From NCBI GenBank assembly GCA_037575805.1, contig JAZHPD010000003.1:806001-870000 (forward strand): a stretch of 64,000 nt of DNA, in the 5' to 3' direction. Both the position numbers and the translations under genes were made by a program. Origin of the DNA: Lecanicillium sp. G3 (lineage: Eukaryota; Ascomycota; Sordariomycetes; Hypocreales; Cordycipitaceae). The notes below the pieces were generated by a model. That model did not search any database. It was given only the letters and a program-made list of their open reading frames with translations, and was not told where the DNA came from. Shown here piece after piece: positions 21,666 through 32,200 of the stretch. Position 1 is the stretch's first letter; each line of letters opens with the position of its first letter.

Positions 21666-22503
21666 TTAATGCTTGGCCTCCTCCTCCTCAGCCTCGAGCC
21701 AGTCGGGAAGAGCGGCGGGGGCGCCAGAGGTCTGCGCGGCGGTGTCCTGGCCCTCAATCTCGACGGCCATGCTCTCGTACTCCTGGAGGTTGCTGGCGAG
21801 GTCCGACTCCTCGGGCGACTTGGGGGTCTTGGGCAGGGTGAAGGTCTGGACCTGGCCGACGGAGTCAGACTCCTTGACGGCGGGGGTCTTGTAGGCCTTG
21901 AGCTCCTTGAGGTACAGCTCCTGGACGAAGTCGGCTGGCAGAGAGATAATGGTTAGCTCGGTGTTTGCGGACAACTGGGCGCGCAAGGCCATCAAATAAA
22001 GGGCGAATGGGAAATCAAAAATGCACAGGCCGTCCCGAAATTATCGGATTCGTCGTATTGAAGCCCAATTGATGTCGTTGCAGTTGCTGGTCGGTCGGGT
22101 TGGTCGGGTGTTTCGGCACCAGCAAATCCGCCGTTCTCCGAGGCGTCGTGCTGCCGTTCGCGGGCTCCAGGGGGTTTTCGGGTTCGGGTGGCATCATTGC
22201 ACTTCAAGTGCAGAGCGGGAGAAAAAAAAAAGCATCGCTCAGAAATTCTTACCTCTGCGAGAGACGGTAGGAGCAATGAAGGTCCTCGTCTGCATGGATC
22301 GCGAGACGGCGGCGACGGCAGAGCGGGCGCGCTATTAAAACGGGAACAGCCCCCTCAGTCAGCAGGAAAGCTCTCTGGGCGGCAGGACCGCAAAGCTAGG
22401 GAAACAGAGGCTGTCGGCCGCAGCACGCGATGCGTGCGGCATTGCCTGGAGAAAAAGCGTGCGTGCGAATACTTACAGCGACCCGAGAGATTTGGCAGAG
22501 CAT
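21666..22503 (-). CDS. atp14: Mitochondrial ATP synthase subunit h
   Basis: Three exons on the minus strand, 22503-22477, 22331-22253 and 21934-21666, give 124 residues, the same as yeast Atp14. Exon 1 encodes MLCQISRVA, exon 2 a basic mitochondrial presequence-like part (RARSAVAAVSRSMQTRTFIA), exon 3 the mature protein. The core DFVQELYLKELKAYKTP followed by the acidic C-terminal half (ESDLASNLQEYE, ending EAEEEEAKH) matches subunit h. It is a peripheral-stalk component of the F1Fo ATP synthase, acting in the inner mitochondrial membrane. The second intron (318 bases) is longer than its neighbours' but has a proper donor (GTAAGA), CTAAC branch point and CAG acceptor. Confidence 0.92.
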
Positions 22504-23158
22504 TTTGGATGGGTTGGCGTTGCTCAATGGGAAACCCGAGGTTGGCAAGATGGACTGAGGGTTTTGTGAAAATCGTGATGTCGACCTCTCTGTCTCTCCC
22601 CCCGGCTTAGTCCGTGGCTGGTTTCCAAGTTTCTGCCTCAGGCTGGGCGCCTTGCCAAGTTTTCTGCTTCGTCACGTGACTTGGTACTGGTCTTGCCTTG
22701 GCCTGGCTTCAAGGCGAGCCAGCTTGTCTGGGGAAAGATGATGACGCTATAGTGCCGCGCGTGTGGCAATGGAATGCAACCTTAAACACTAAAGAAAAAA
22801 GACAAAAACTTGATTTCAGGCATGATGCAAGATTGATATGATAACCTGAGGTTTGATCGACGCGTTCTTCTCTGTATCCGAGATTGCCAGGCGAAAAGCA
22901 AGCCAATTCTGTCAGAAAGAGACGAGCATCATGCAGCCGTTTAATATTTTGAAAAATAAATAATATTCGTCCTATTTATCAGATATCGCCCTATAATTCC
23001 CAATGGTATTGTCCAGTCATGTATGCCAAACCCACGGCCCAAACTCCATTCTCCGTCCTTTCCAGGCAAATACGAACATTCTCACGCTGGAGGTGAAGCT
23101 CAAACAACAATCTAAAAACCATCATTCCGTCACAGGTCGCGTCCTAGAGACAGACAAC
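22504..23158. other. Intergenic: atp14 promoter side and 3' region of the DOMON gene
   Basis: Includes a CACGTGAC E-box-like site near 22674. No gene seen. Confidence 0.5.
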
Positions 23159-24516
23159 TTATTTGGGGGCATTGATTTGTTCTTCTGAGCTGGCACCGCC
23201 AACATGAGTCTTACTCGGCCCGCTGCGCCGGGCCGCTCTAGCCTTTCTCATCTCGAACCAGGGAACGGCGAGCAGGTACCCTCCTGCAATGACTGCAGAG
23301 AGAACAATGTATGCCGTGCGGAGGCTGCTCCCAGCTTGAGAGAGCCAGAGGCCCAGGCCGCCGTTGATGATTCCCAGAATGATGAGGATGCGGCCATACC
23401 ACACATGGACATGGCTCAAGACACCACGACGTCCCTGGCGTTTGAAGCTCATGTGGTGGAGGTAACCAAAGATGGGCTGGAGAGTCATCAATGCGCAGGC
23501 CATTATACCGATTCGGGTGTGGTAATTTTGCCAAAACTAAACGTGTCAGTACATTTTCTGGCGAGTTAGCGGCAGTGTCGAGACTTACGATGCCGAGACG
23601 GTCGGACAGAACATAACCCATGCCGAGGCCAGCCCACATGGCGAGAAAGGCAATACTCTGGAAGCCAGCATGGGGAAGCCACTTGCCTACCAAGGGCATG
23701 ATTACAGCTCCAGCAGGGTAGAGGATCACCCAGACAATCATCATGAGTACGCCATGGCCAAGAAGAAGAGCGTTCGAGGGACCACCGGAGCCGGAGCCAC
23801 CTCCTGATACAACGCCGCCAGTGTTTCCAGTGCTGTTGTCTCCGTTGCTGTTTCCGCTGTCGCTCTTGTTGTCGCCGTTTGCATCGGTAAATGGATTCGC
23901 GTCGGTGCTAACCGAAGCCTGGCTCAGGTCGACGTCGAAGATGTCGTGGTCGTCGTGGTAAGTGATGCGCGCCGCGGCATCCTTCGAGTTCATAGCCGTG
24001 CCAATCTTCCACGCCGAGAACCAACCACTCGAGCCCTTGAGATCAAGGTTACTGCATTTGCCGCAACGGACGTTGGCCACCATGTCGCCTTCAACGATGC
24101 CCGACCCGGCGAGGAGCTCAACGTCATCGCGCTCGGTGTACAGAGGCATGACATGCCCTCTTCCGCTGCGCGTGCTCAGCGTGACGTTGCCGCCACCGTC
24201 GGCGTACATGAGGAACATGTCCGCGCCCTGCATCTGGCTGCCGATGGCGAGGGCCGCCCACTCGTAGGTCTGCGGCGCGCGGATCTGGAAGTATACGTTG
24301 CCGGAGCCGGACTGGATCGCGGCTTCGGGGACGCCCCATCGGAGGCAGACTTTCGAGTCCGGCCCGACGCAATGGGGGGCGCTTGCTGCGAGTGCTCCGA
24401 AGGGATCTGGGGAGAAGGTTCTTGATTAGTCGAGAGTGAGCTGTACGACTAGAAGCGCATGTCTGCATACTGAGGGCAGCCAGCGCTGCAGCGCCAGCGA
24501 AAAACTTGCTAGGCAT
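23159..24516 (-). CDS. Secreted-membrane DOMON/CDH-cytochrome plus cytochrome b561-type protein
   Basis: Three exons on the minus strand, 24516-24471, 24406-23589 and 23536-23159, give 413 residues. Exon 1 encodes a signal peptide start (MPSKFFAGAAALAAL). Residues about 20-190 read as a CDH-type cytochrome (DOMON) domain: CVGPDSKVCLRWGVP, GNVYFQIRAP, EWAALAIGSQMQGADMF and an R-rich GRGHVMPLY. A Gly/Ser/Asn linker follows (GGGSGSGGP), then four or five membrane helices beginning LLLGHGVLMMIVWVILYPAG, with SFKRQGRRGVLSHVHVWYGR and a later pair of hydrophobic helices. The histidines in LGHGVLMM, YHTRIGI, YLHH and SHVHVW are candidate b-haem ligands. Proteins of this type are thought to move electrons across the plasma membrane for extracellular redox enzymes or iron reduction; the partner here is unknown. 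The C-terminus is basic then polar and cytosolic. Confidence 0.88.
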
Positions 24517-26849
24517 TCTGCTTCTGCAGTATCACACAATATTTGTGGTGTCTGTATTTTATATCGTTATGCAGTATTGTATGTCGAAGAGAACAACAGG
24601 CAGTTGTAGAGGCAAAGTCGATCGGATACTGGAAAGGAAAGGAAGAACTACACACCAGATGTGCTCTTTAAGAAGTAAAGATGAAACAAGACGCGAACAT
24701 AGCAGCCAAGGAGGAACCCGGGGGGGTTGTATCTTTTCGATCTAGCTTCTACGTAACGGAGGATGCAGCATCCGCGCCGGAGGCTAGGCTAACACCCTCA
24801 CTTAGCATCAACTTTCAAGCCACGCGCCGGTCAGAGGGTCGGTACGAATAAGAACAACACACTTCAGGTCTACAGGCAGCGAGCAATGGACAAGCCTATG
24901 ACGGGGGCTGTATCCGCCTTTAAAGGGGGGTGTTTGACAAAACAAAGGGGGGTGTGAAGGGTGTGAACAGGTACCAAGAGCCTAGGGTTTGATAATCTGG
25001 AGAACATCCATGCTTGCCTCAAAACCATTAAAGAGTTGCACTGTTAGCTAGTCAGCTATTCCACTGCGAGTTGCACCGACGGTGGTTAGGTTGCATCGCA
25101 GGGCCGACATTGTGGAACAGAAAGAACCACAGAATGAATCCAGTGATTTCATCGCCAAGATTAGTTACAAAAGTCGTGACGGCGCAGGCTGCGACCCGTA
25201 GAGCTAGGTCATCCCACCCTGCGCCCGCGTTCTGTGCTTGGCGGCCGTCGACGCGTAGCACCTCCATCTGCCGAACGGCCAAGCTCACACGTCTGTGACA
25301 CAGAAAAGCATGCAGAGGTCCCAAGCTGAGCGATAATATGGTGAAAGCGGAGGGTGTGGAGGGGGCGTGTGGTCAGAAAAGATAAAAAGAAAACCGACAA
25401 AAAGCCAAGCCAGTGTTTAAAGCACATAAATAAGCTCCAAAGGCCAAGGACGACGGCATTTGCCAATCGCTGATCTTCCATTGGAGGGACGAAAAAGACG
25501 GCGTAGTGTCTCTCGGTCGGTGAGCTTCCGGGGGGTACCCCGGCACGCGCGGGGAAAAGGGGAATTGGATTCAAAGTTCTAGCCCTTGTAATGTTAGCGT
25601 TCTTTGTCACAGGCGTCATGGACGTGTACAGTAAGCCCCAAGACTCTCGGGGGCCCTTGCGAGGCTGGCTGGTGAAGGACTAACGTAACTAGTTAGCTGG
25701 TTAGTACTCGGCACCATTTGAAGCCGCCGGTGCAGTTAAATGGGCCGATACATTTCAAATAGATAACTATTTACAGCCTTTGCAGATGGGACAGATGGAA
25801 GTGGTGGCTGTGTCGAACGAACATCGATACCCTGACACGGCTGCGCCCATTACCACACCTGCTCGAACGCCGCCCATTGCGTTTTTTTTTTTTTCGGCAG
25901 CGTTAACTTAAAGCAGATATATAATTCGGCTGCTTCAAGTAGGGCATGGACCTCTCTTGGTATGTTTGTGACGGCCCAATAACCGCGTGTTTCGCTTGTC
26001 ATTGACGAAACAAGGAGTCAGTGATGATCTTCAAGTGCTATATTATTATTCAAAACACACGGATTGGAGGAAGGGCAACTGCTGGAGCTGTTACCCCAGT
26101 TTTTTCTTTTCGCAGCGTGGCGTGCAATTATCAGATGGGCAGTCAGGAGATACTATAGAATTATGTAAACCCTCTCAACAAAACTACGCTACGTGGGATG
26201 CTGCATCGCCACCGCGCCCATAACCTCGTTATGTCATTTCTTGATTATGGTTTTCTTTTGCGTCTTGGGAGACGGAAACAATCCATGCGAGACTGGTTAC
26301 TTGGTAGCCAAGCCAGCACACTCCCGCAACTGCAACCGTGCGCATCGTTGCCGAATGCAAGCCTCGGTATCTTCCCATCACAGCAACGCTTTGTAGAATG
26401 GTACAATGCGACTGTGCCTCATTGGTGTGGGATGCCCGAATCTTGGCGCCTCCTTGCGCCGACGGGTTGAACCAAGTTGCGCCTATCTTTACTCTTCAAG
26501 AGACGCTGACATTATGCAAGAATATTCCCTCTTGTATTCGTTCCCATCGAGAGTTGCTCGTGTAGACGTCTGGTGTGTCGAGCCACATCTCCAACAAGGA
26601 GCTTTGCCATGGTGTATAGTTCTGGAACTCAGGCTGCTTGAATTTGCAAGCGGCCGCTCGGATGGGCCAGTATATTGACATCTCGAGAAAGCGCAAGTCT
26701 GTTCAATTAATTCAAGTTCGAGTTTGGTTGACTCGAAAGTGGAGAGTTGCGGCGGCTCGATCGACTCATGCATTCACGCAAAGGGTTGTAACGAGCAACT
26801 ACGAAAGCAAAATATGTACAACATATACTGCCCAGTAGCAATGTTCAAA
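24517..26849. other. Gene-poor left flank of the accessory island
   Basis: Lower GC than the core blocks, many stops in all frames. A possible membrane-protein relic lies at 25052-25619 on the minus strand (listed separately). Nothing else coding could be supported. Confidence 0.45.
25052..25619 (-). pseudogene. Possible relic of a polytopic membrane protein
   Basis: Two overlapping minus-strand frames look more protein-like than their surroundings. The upstream one carries hydrophobic stretches (HYAVFFVPPMEDQRLANAV, then LWSLFMCFKHWLGFLSVFF), the downstream one LRVAACAVTTFVTNLGDE then FILWFFLFHNVG. They overlap in different frames near 25300, as a frameshifted relic would. Membrane O-acyltransferase/wax-synthase-like proteins crossed my mind, but no signature residues are visible. 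Low confidence; it may be chance. Confidence 0.2.
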
Positions 26850-27636
26850 CTAATTCAAGTCTCTAGAAAAGTCAGCTTCGTCGTCGTCATCCCCTTCCTC
26901 TTCCTCACCCGAGCCGCTATCGCCTCTATCCTCAAAACTCTCCTCCTGGTCGGAAGCCTGGATATATCTCGTCACGGTCGGCATTCCCCCGTCCAGCTGC
27001 AAGACAACGTGAGCGGTCCGAAGTATTTCTGATCTGTGACTTATAATCACTTTTGTACAGCCTGCAAAAGCCTCCTTGATAAGCTCATTCATCCGCCGCT
27101 CCGTATCCTCGCCCATACTCGCAGTTCTTTCGTCCACCAGCACAATCTTCGATCTCATTACTTGCTTGTGCAACATGGCACGGACAAGCTGAAATAGCTA
27201 CTTTTGTCTCTTCGAAAATCTCATGTCTAGTATCGTTGCGTTGAGACCGCCTCTAGTGACAATGTGGTCCCACAGACCAACAGGTCGTAATATGCCAGTG
27301 ATAGTATCGTCGGTTGGGCAAGGCACGTTTTTGGGTCGATCACAAAACCTGAAAGGATTGATGTTGAATCGCACAGTGCCCATCAGCTCAATATTAGCTT
27401 GTGTGATAGTCGTTATCCGTGTGCGCAAGAGGTTCCGGGGGATAGTCTTGATCTCCCTATCATCTCACATTAATACTTCCAGTGTATTCGAGAAGATGTA
27501 AGAGAGTCATTAGGAATGTATATTTGCCACTAAACTTCACAGTTACACTGTATTGCCTCGTTACGGCTGAGAGGAGCAATCCTTACCTTCCGATGCGCCC
27601 CATGAGACCAAGTGTCTCGCCGGGCGGGCTGAATTT
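26850..27636 (-). pseudogene. Decayed second ATPase domain of an ABCC transporter
   Basis: A clear but broken copy of NBD2 of the intact transporter at 29270-34115. Reading down the minus strand: FSPPGETLGLMGRIGS, an intron (about 27592-27527, GTAAGG...TTTAG) at exactly the codon where the intact gene has its last intron, then GKYTFLMTLLHLLEYTGSI, TRITTITQANIELMGTVRF and DERTASMGEDTERR, ending in an acidic tail with a stop at 26850. Lesions: Walker A GKST is GKYT, a one-base insertion shifts frame near 27470, the signature FSHGQRQL is FSKRQK followed by a stop (CAG to TAG), and Walker B DEG is DER. No transmembrane part remains. It is a relic of a duplicated paralogue. Confidence 0.88.
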
Positions 27637-27647
27637 TCTATCGTTCC

Positions 27648-27986
27648 CTACGTGACGTTAGCGCCTTCCGGTGGAGGAACAAGGTACAACCTGTACTCGT
27701 CTTTCGGCCAAATAATGGTATTAGGGTCTGTATTGGTAAATAAGAAGATGCCGTTCAGCGGAGCGAGGCAGATGGTCGAGCCAAATACACCCATGGTTGT
27801 GTTTAAGTTGGTGCAGTCAAGGTTGATCCATACATCGCCAAACGCAAGCCCGTTGACCTTGTTCTTTTCAATGCTAAAACAAGCGTCTTCGTCTTTTAGA
27901 GAGTAGGTCGTTCCGCAGACTAAAGGCAAACGCAGTTTGTTTTGCTTCAGAGACTGATTACCTGCAGTTGGATAAGTACAATTCAT
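27648..27986 (-). pseudogene. LysM-domain fragment
   Basis: The minus-strand frame shows CGTTYSLKDEDACFSIEKNK, then a spacer, LDCTNLNTTMGVFGSTICLA and PLNG. This matches the fungal LysM pattern of an aromatic start, a Cys-x-Ser-Ile core, an Asn/Asp-Cys and a CLAP end. A 42-base candidate intron (27961-27920) precedes it. Upstream of the ATG at 27986 the frame is closed by a TAG four codons away and there is no signal peptide, so the N-terminal part of the protein is missing. The frame ends in TAG at 27648-27650, about 12 bases before the ABCC relic begins. LysM proteins bind chitin or N-glycans and serve as secreted effectors or chitinase partners (family knowledge). A short tail after the domain is not recognised. 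Confidence 0.6.
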
Positions 27987-28435
27987 TAGTCGGGGGCTCT
28001 AGCGCCTATTCAAACGCATTCGACTCGCCACAAGAGTGCTCACTTTTTTTTTTTTTTTTCTTTGCATCGTCGGATGCGGACATCTTAAGCTCTGGTCTTA
28101 AATCACGCCAGAGCCCGGGCCCTGGGTAATTGCGGCCGTCTACTTCTCCTTTCAACAACGGACAGACACTCACATTTTACTCAGCAATATATACTCCTAA
28201 ACAAGTTATTCCCCAATAGCCCATCGCTATAGTGCGCTTATAAATTTGAAAACCCGGGCGTTTGTATGAGCGTGGATATAAGACTTGTTAACCTCGCCTC
28301 TCGCACGACTGAGGGCTTTCACAATAAACATGCGATCGAGCTCCACATTATCTCTGGGCTTTTCACTTAAGCTAAAGCAGGTCATTTAAGCCAAGGAGCA
28401 AACTGGGAGAATGGTCGAATTCAGTTACCTTCTTT
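27987..28435. other. AT-rich spacer between LysM fragment and plus-strand gene
   Basis: Contains a T17 tract near 28045-28061; no coding signal. Confidence 0.5.
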
Positions 28436-29214
28436 ATGAAGACTCTGGTTAACCCCTACCCACTCAACGTTCAGCTGCGGCCGATGTGTGGAGGCCAACA
28501 AAACAACCAACCACTTATCAAAATCATAAATGCATTAAGAAGCGTAACCAACACCGATCCATTAGCTTTACTCCACGGATCACTAAATCTCCTCGAGATG
28601 GCCCTCTGGCAACGAGTTACTTACAATCACATGGACAACTTAGCTGGTTTAGCGGAAGATCTCCTGGACCTGATCTTATATTGCCGTGTATGAATACATG
28701 CTGTTCAATAACGTGTGGTTCCGTTTTCAAGTCACGGTCCGTGAGGTCAGAAGCGAGCTAATGAGTGTTGCATGGCTTCATGAACAGAGCTATGGAGTAA
28801 GGGTGCCCATCGGGCTGATCTGGCAAGAATTCATCGAAGATCAACTGGCGCACTTTGTGAGCCAGTGTCGCGGCTATGTCGAGGATATTTACGATCCTAT
28901 TATGGACCGATATGAGAACAGCGACGAACCTGAAGCAATTTCTCTCAGAGAAGGCGCGGTCGTCTTTAAAGAGTGGACGCAATGTATCCGGCTTCCTGCT
29001 CCGTGGTAAATGGTCGCATTCGATGTTGCGCATGCATTACGTTGCAGTGTAGTTTGTTTCTTGTGGTACTGATCCTTGCAGGGGTGCACTGGGGGAGCGC
29101 AGGACCTTGAATGCCCTCGGCCTACAAAACTTCTGGACTAGTGTTAGGACTGTTAATTACCCGGTGTTGATACCGTCGATTGACGCCTTCAAAGAGATGA
29201 GAATTATTATGTAA
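28436..29214 (+). CDS. Unknown 218-residue protein, possibly the tail of a subgroup C GH18 chitinase
   Basis: Three exons, 28436-28685, 28732-29005 and 29082-29214, splice in frame through GTGTAT...CAAG and GTAAAT...GCAG introns to 218 residues. Exon 1 encodes MKTLVNPYPLNVQLRPMCGG and helices ending GLAEDLLDLILYC; exon 2 TVREVRSELMSVAWLHEQSY, WQEFIEDQLAHFVSQCRGYV and DPIMDRYE; exon 3 GERRTLNALGLQNFWTSVRT. No signal peptide, GH18 catalytic DxxDxDxE or Cys-rich module is present. I think of the helical C-terminal tails of killer-toxin-like chitinases, which often sit beside LysM genes, as the LysM fragment does here. That is inference. More exons may lie upstream, or this may be a 5'-truncated remnant. 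It converges on the ABCC stop with a 55-base gap. Confidence 0.45.
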
Positions 29215-29269
29215 AACCTTTATTCAATTTTTGTTTGGGTGCAAATAAAACACAGAAATCAACGCGTAT

Positions 29270-32200
29270 TTACAAATCTTCCCACAGCCTCTCCCTCTCA
29301 CTGTCATAGCCGCTGGAATCATCGTCATGATTCTCAAACCAGGTGACAAGAGCACGGCCCCTGTCCAAACGCACAATTGCATTCGCATCGCGGAGGAATG
29401 CTGAGCCATGGGTGATGATGAGTTTGGTGCAGCCGGCAAAGACTTCAGCCATCAAATTCTTCACCTGCAGTTCAGTCGTGTCATCCATGCTCGCAGTACC
29501 TTCATCAACTAACACAATCTTGGACCTCGTTACCTGCTTGTGGAGCATGGCACGGGCTAGCTGGAATAGCTGTCTCTGGCCATGGGAGAACCTTAAAGTC
29601 TCGATTTCCGTTTTGAGGCCACCCCTTTCTTCGATATGGTTCCAGAGACCAACCCGGCGTAAGATCCCGATCAAGGTCTCATCAGTCGGGAATGGAATAC
29701 TAAGAGGCCGAGATCCAAACTTGAACGGGTCCATGTTAAATCGTACAGAACCCTTAAGCTCAAGTCCACCCTGAGTTATTATTGTGACGCGCGATCGTAA
29801 GAGGTCTCGCGGGACTGATCTAATTTCCCGATCATCGATGCTAATGCTTCCCGTATAATTCATCAAGTGTAACAGGGTAAGCAGCAATGTCGACTTGCCA
29901 CTATAAATAAGGTTAATCGCATACTTCAAGATCAGTGTACAATCAAGCGTACCTGCCGCTGCGGCCTATAACCGCGACGGTTTGTCCTGGTTGGATCGTT
30001 ATGGAAACATTTTCAAGCGCTCTGTGTGCTTTATCCGTGCCAGCCCTTGCAGTTTCTTGTTAGCCGCAATGCCTGTTTCGATCCTTGGTGCTTTTGGATA
30101 CGTACTTATAAGTTGCAGTTACATAGTTGAGGTCCAACTTGCCTGCATGAGGCCATAGCTCCGACACCTCTGGTCCTTCTCTGTCCTTTTCAAGTGGTGT
30201 CCTCATGATGAAGGCTCGAATGCGTGCGACTGCTCCAAAAGCCATTTCCATATTCACGTAATATCGTACAAAAACCGCAGCAACTTCGCTGAATGAGATA
30301 AGGCTCAAAAGAGCGAGTCCCATGGACGCAGCTGAAGCACTGCTTTTGTAGTTCAATGCCAGGCCAACAATCGAAACCGCGCAGACGGCTGTGCTTAAAT
30401 CCATCACTGACCTTAGCCACTGGTTAATAGAATAGAGTAGGTAGAGAGGTTTTTGTGTAATATCAACGATCTCATGAAATTGCATCAGGAAGTGTTCTTG
30501 CAAGCGACAGGCGCGAATATGCTCGATGCCGTTGCTTGTCTCTCTGAAATGTCGAGTAAGCAGTTTGTTATTGTCCAATTCCATGGCTCTTAATTGCCGA
30601 GATGTCCGGAGATAGAAGCGCTGGATGAAGTATACCACAAAGAGGAAGGCAGGTATAATTGGTGCAGCGTAACTAGCGCCTGACGCAATTACTCCGACGT
30701 CAATGAGTACCGACAATCCGCCTATCAGGCTCAGATATTAGTGCATGCCGATGTTTAAAGTACGAAGATAACATACCCCACACCACCGGGATGATGGTTT
30801 GTGGCAAAGTCTGTGTTGCCATTGATGTATCCATGCTGAATCTGTTGAGAAGGAAGCTGGCATCTTCTTCCATGAGGAACTCAAATGTTGCCCTGCTCGT
30901 AGTATCTGCAAGGTTCCAATGAAGTGCATTGACAGCTTTAGCGTTGACAAGATGATAAAAGCCGCTGTAAGTGGTCAATTGTATATTCAGGGATTGAACC
31001 ACATTAGACGTGGCTTTTGCTCAAAACTTACCCTATAGAGATGATATGAAGCACCGGGTTTGCTATGCCAAAGAACGCATAGCCGATATAGTATAGTCGA
31101 TTGTCTGGGTTGTTGTCCATCCAGATGCGAGCAAAAATTTCTATTCAAGTATAAGCAGAAACTCTGGTTGGGGGAAATGAACAGAGCATGACTTACGCGG
31201 CATTCTTTCACCAATGGCAGCGACAATCAGTATAACGGACCAAAGCAGGAGCTGAGGTATACCGGCCGGGCGAACAAAGTATGAGTAGAGCGAGAAATCC
31301 CCACTCTTTGTATCGCACGGGTCGTCAATATTCTCATCTTCCATCGACGGCTGAACGGCAGGCAGTACGCCCAAGTTATCGACATCTTCTCTGCGTAGGG
31401 AGTCCGCTTCGACCTTCATGCGTTTCACGATTGTCGCGGGAGAAAATTCACGGTATGTTTGTGGTGCCTTTTCCACAAGGCCAGTTTCGTCAATGCGGTA
31501 GATGAGATCCGCATCAACGAGGTGTTCCTCTGTTTGAGTCAACGGGAGTAAGTTCGAGGTGAGTGAAAAGTACGTACTGGTGCTTGTTGTCATGACAATT
31601 GTGAGATCATCCCTTTCCAATTCGTTGTCATTGAACAGTCGAAGGCGTACTGTTGAGGCCGTTTGCTTGTCAAGGGCGCTGAAAACATCATCCAGGACCA
31701 AAACATCAGTGTCCAAGTATAGCGAGCGGGCAAGTGCCTTTCATTCTCTGTTAACAATGTTCTGGCAGCAACCTTTATGTTTTTTTCCTCTGAGACTTAC
31801 AATGCGTGCTTTTTGTCCTCCGCTCAGGTTACATCCATCAGTACCTGCGATGGTCATATCACCATCGGGAAGTTGCCCAAAGTCGACATCCAGAGCGCAA
31901 ATGAAAATAATCTTGTTATATCTCACAGAGTCATATGCTTTCTGCATGATAACATTACCTTTGATAGTTGTGTTGAGAATCCAAGGTGTTTGGGCGCAAT
32001 AAGCGATCGATTTTGATGCCAGCTTAATATCACCGCCGCTAATTTTGACCTCGCCAAGAATTGTCCGGAGCAATGTAGTTTTGCCGCAGCCAATGGGACC
32101 GAAAAACACAGCAGTGGTACCGAAGGGAATTCCGACAGTAGCACCACGCAAAATAGGGCCAGCTAAGTCAGAGGTGACAGATACGTAGAGCATTTCAATA

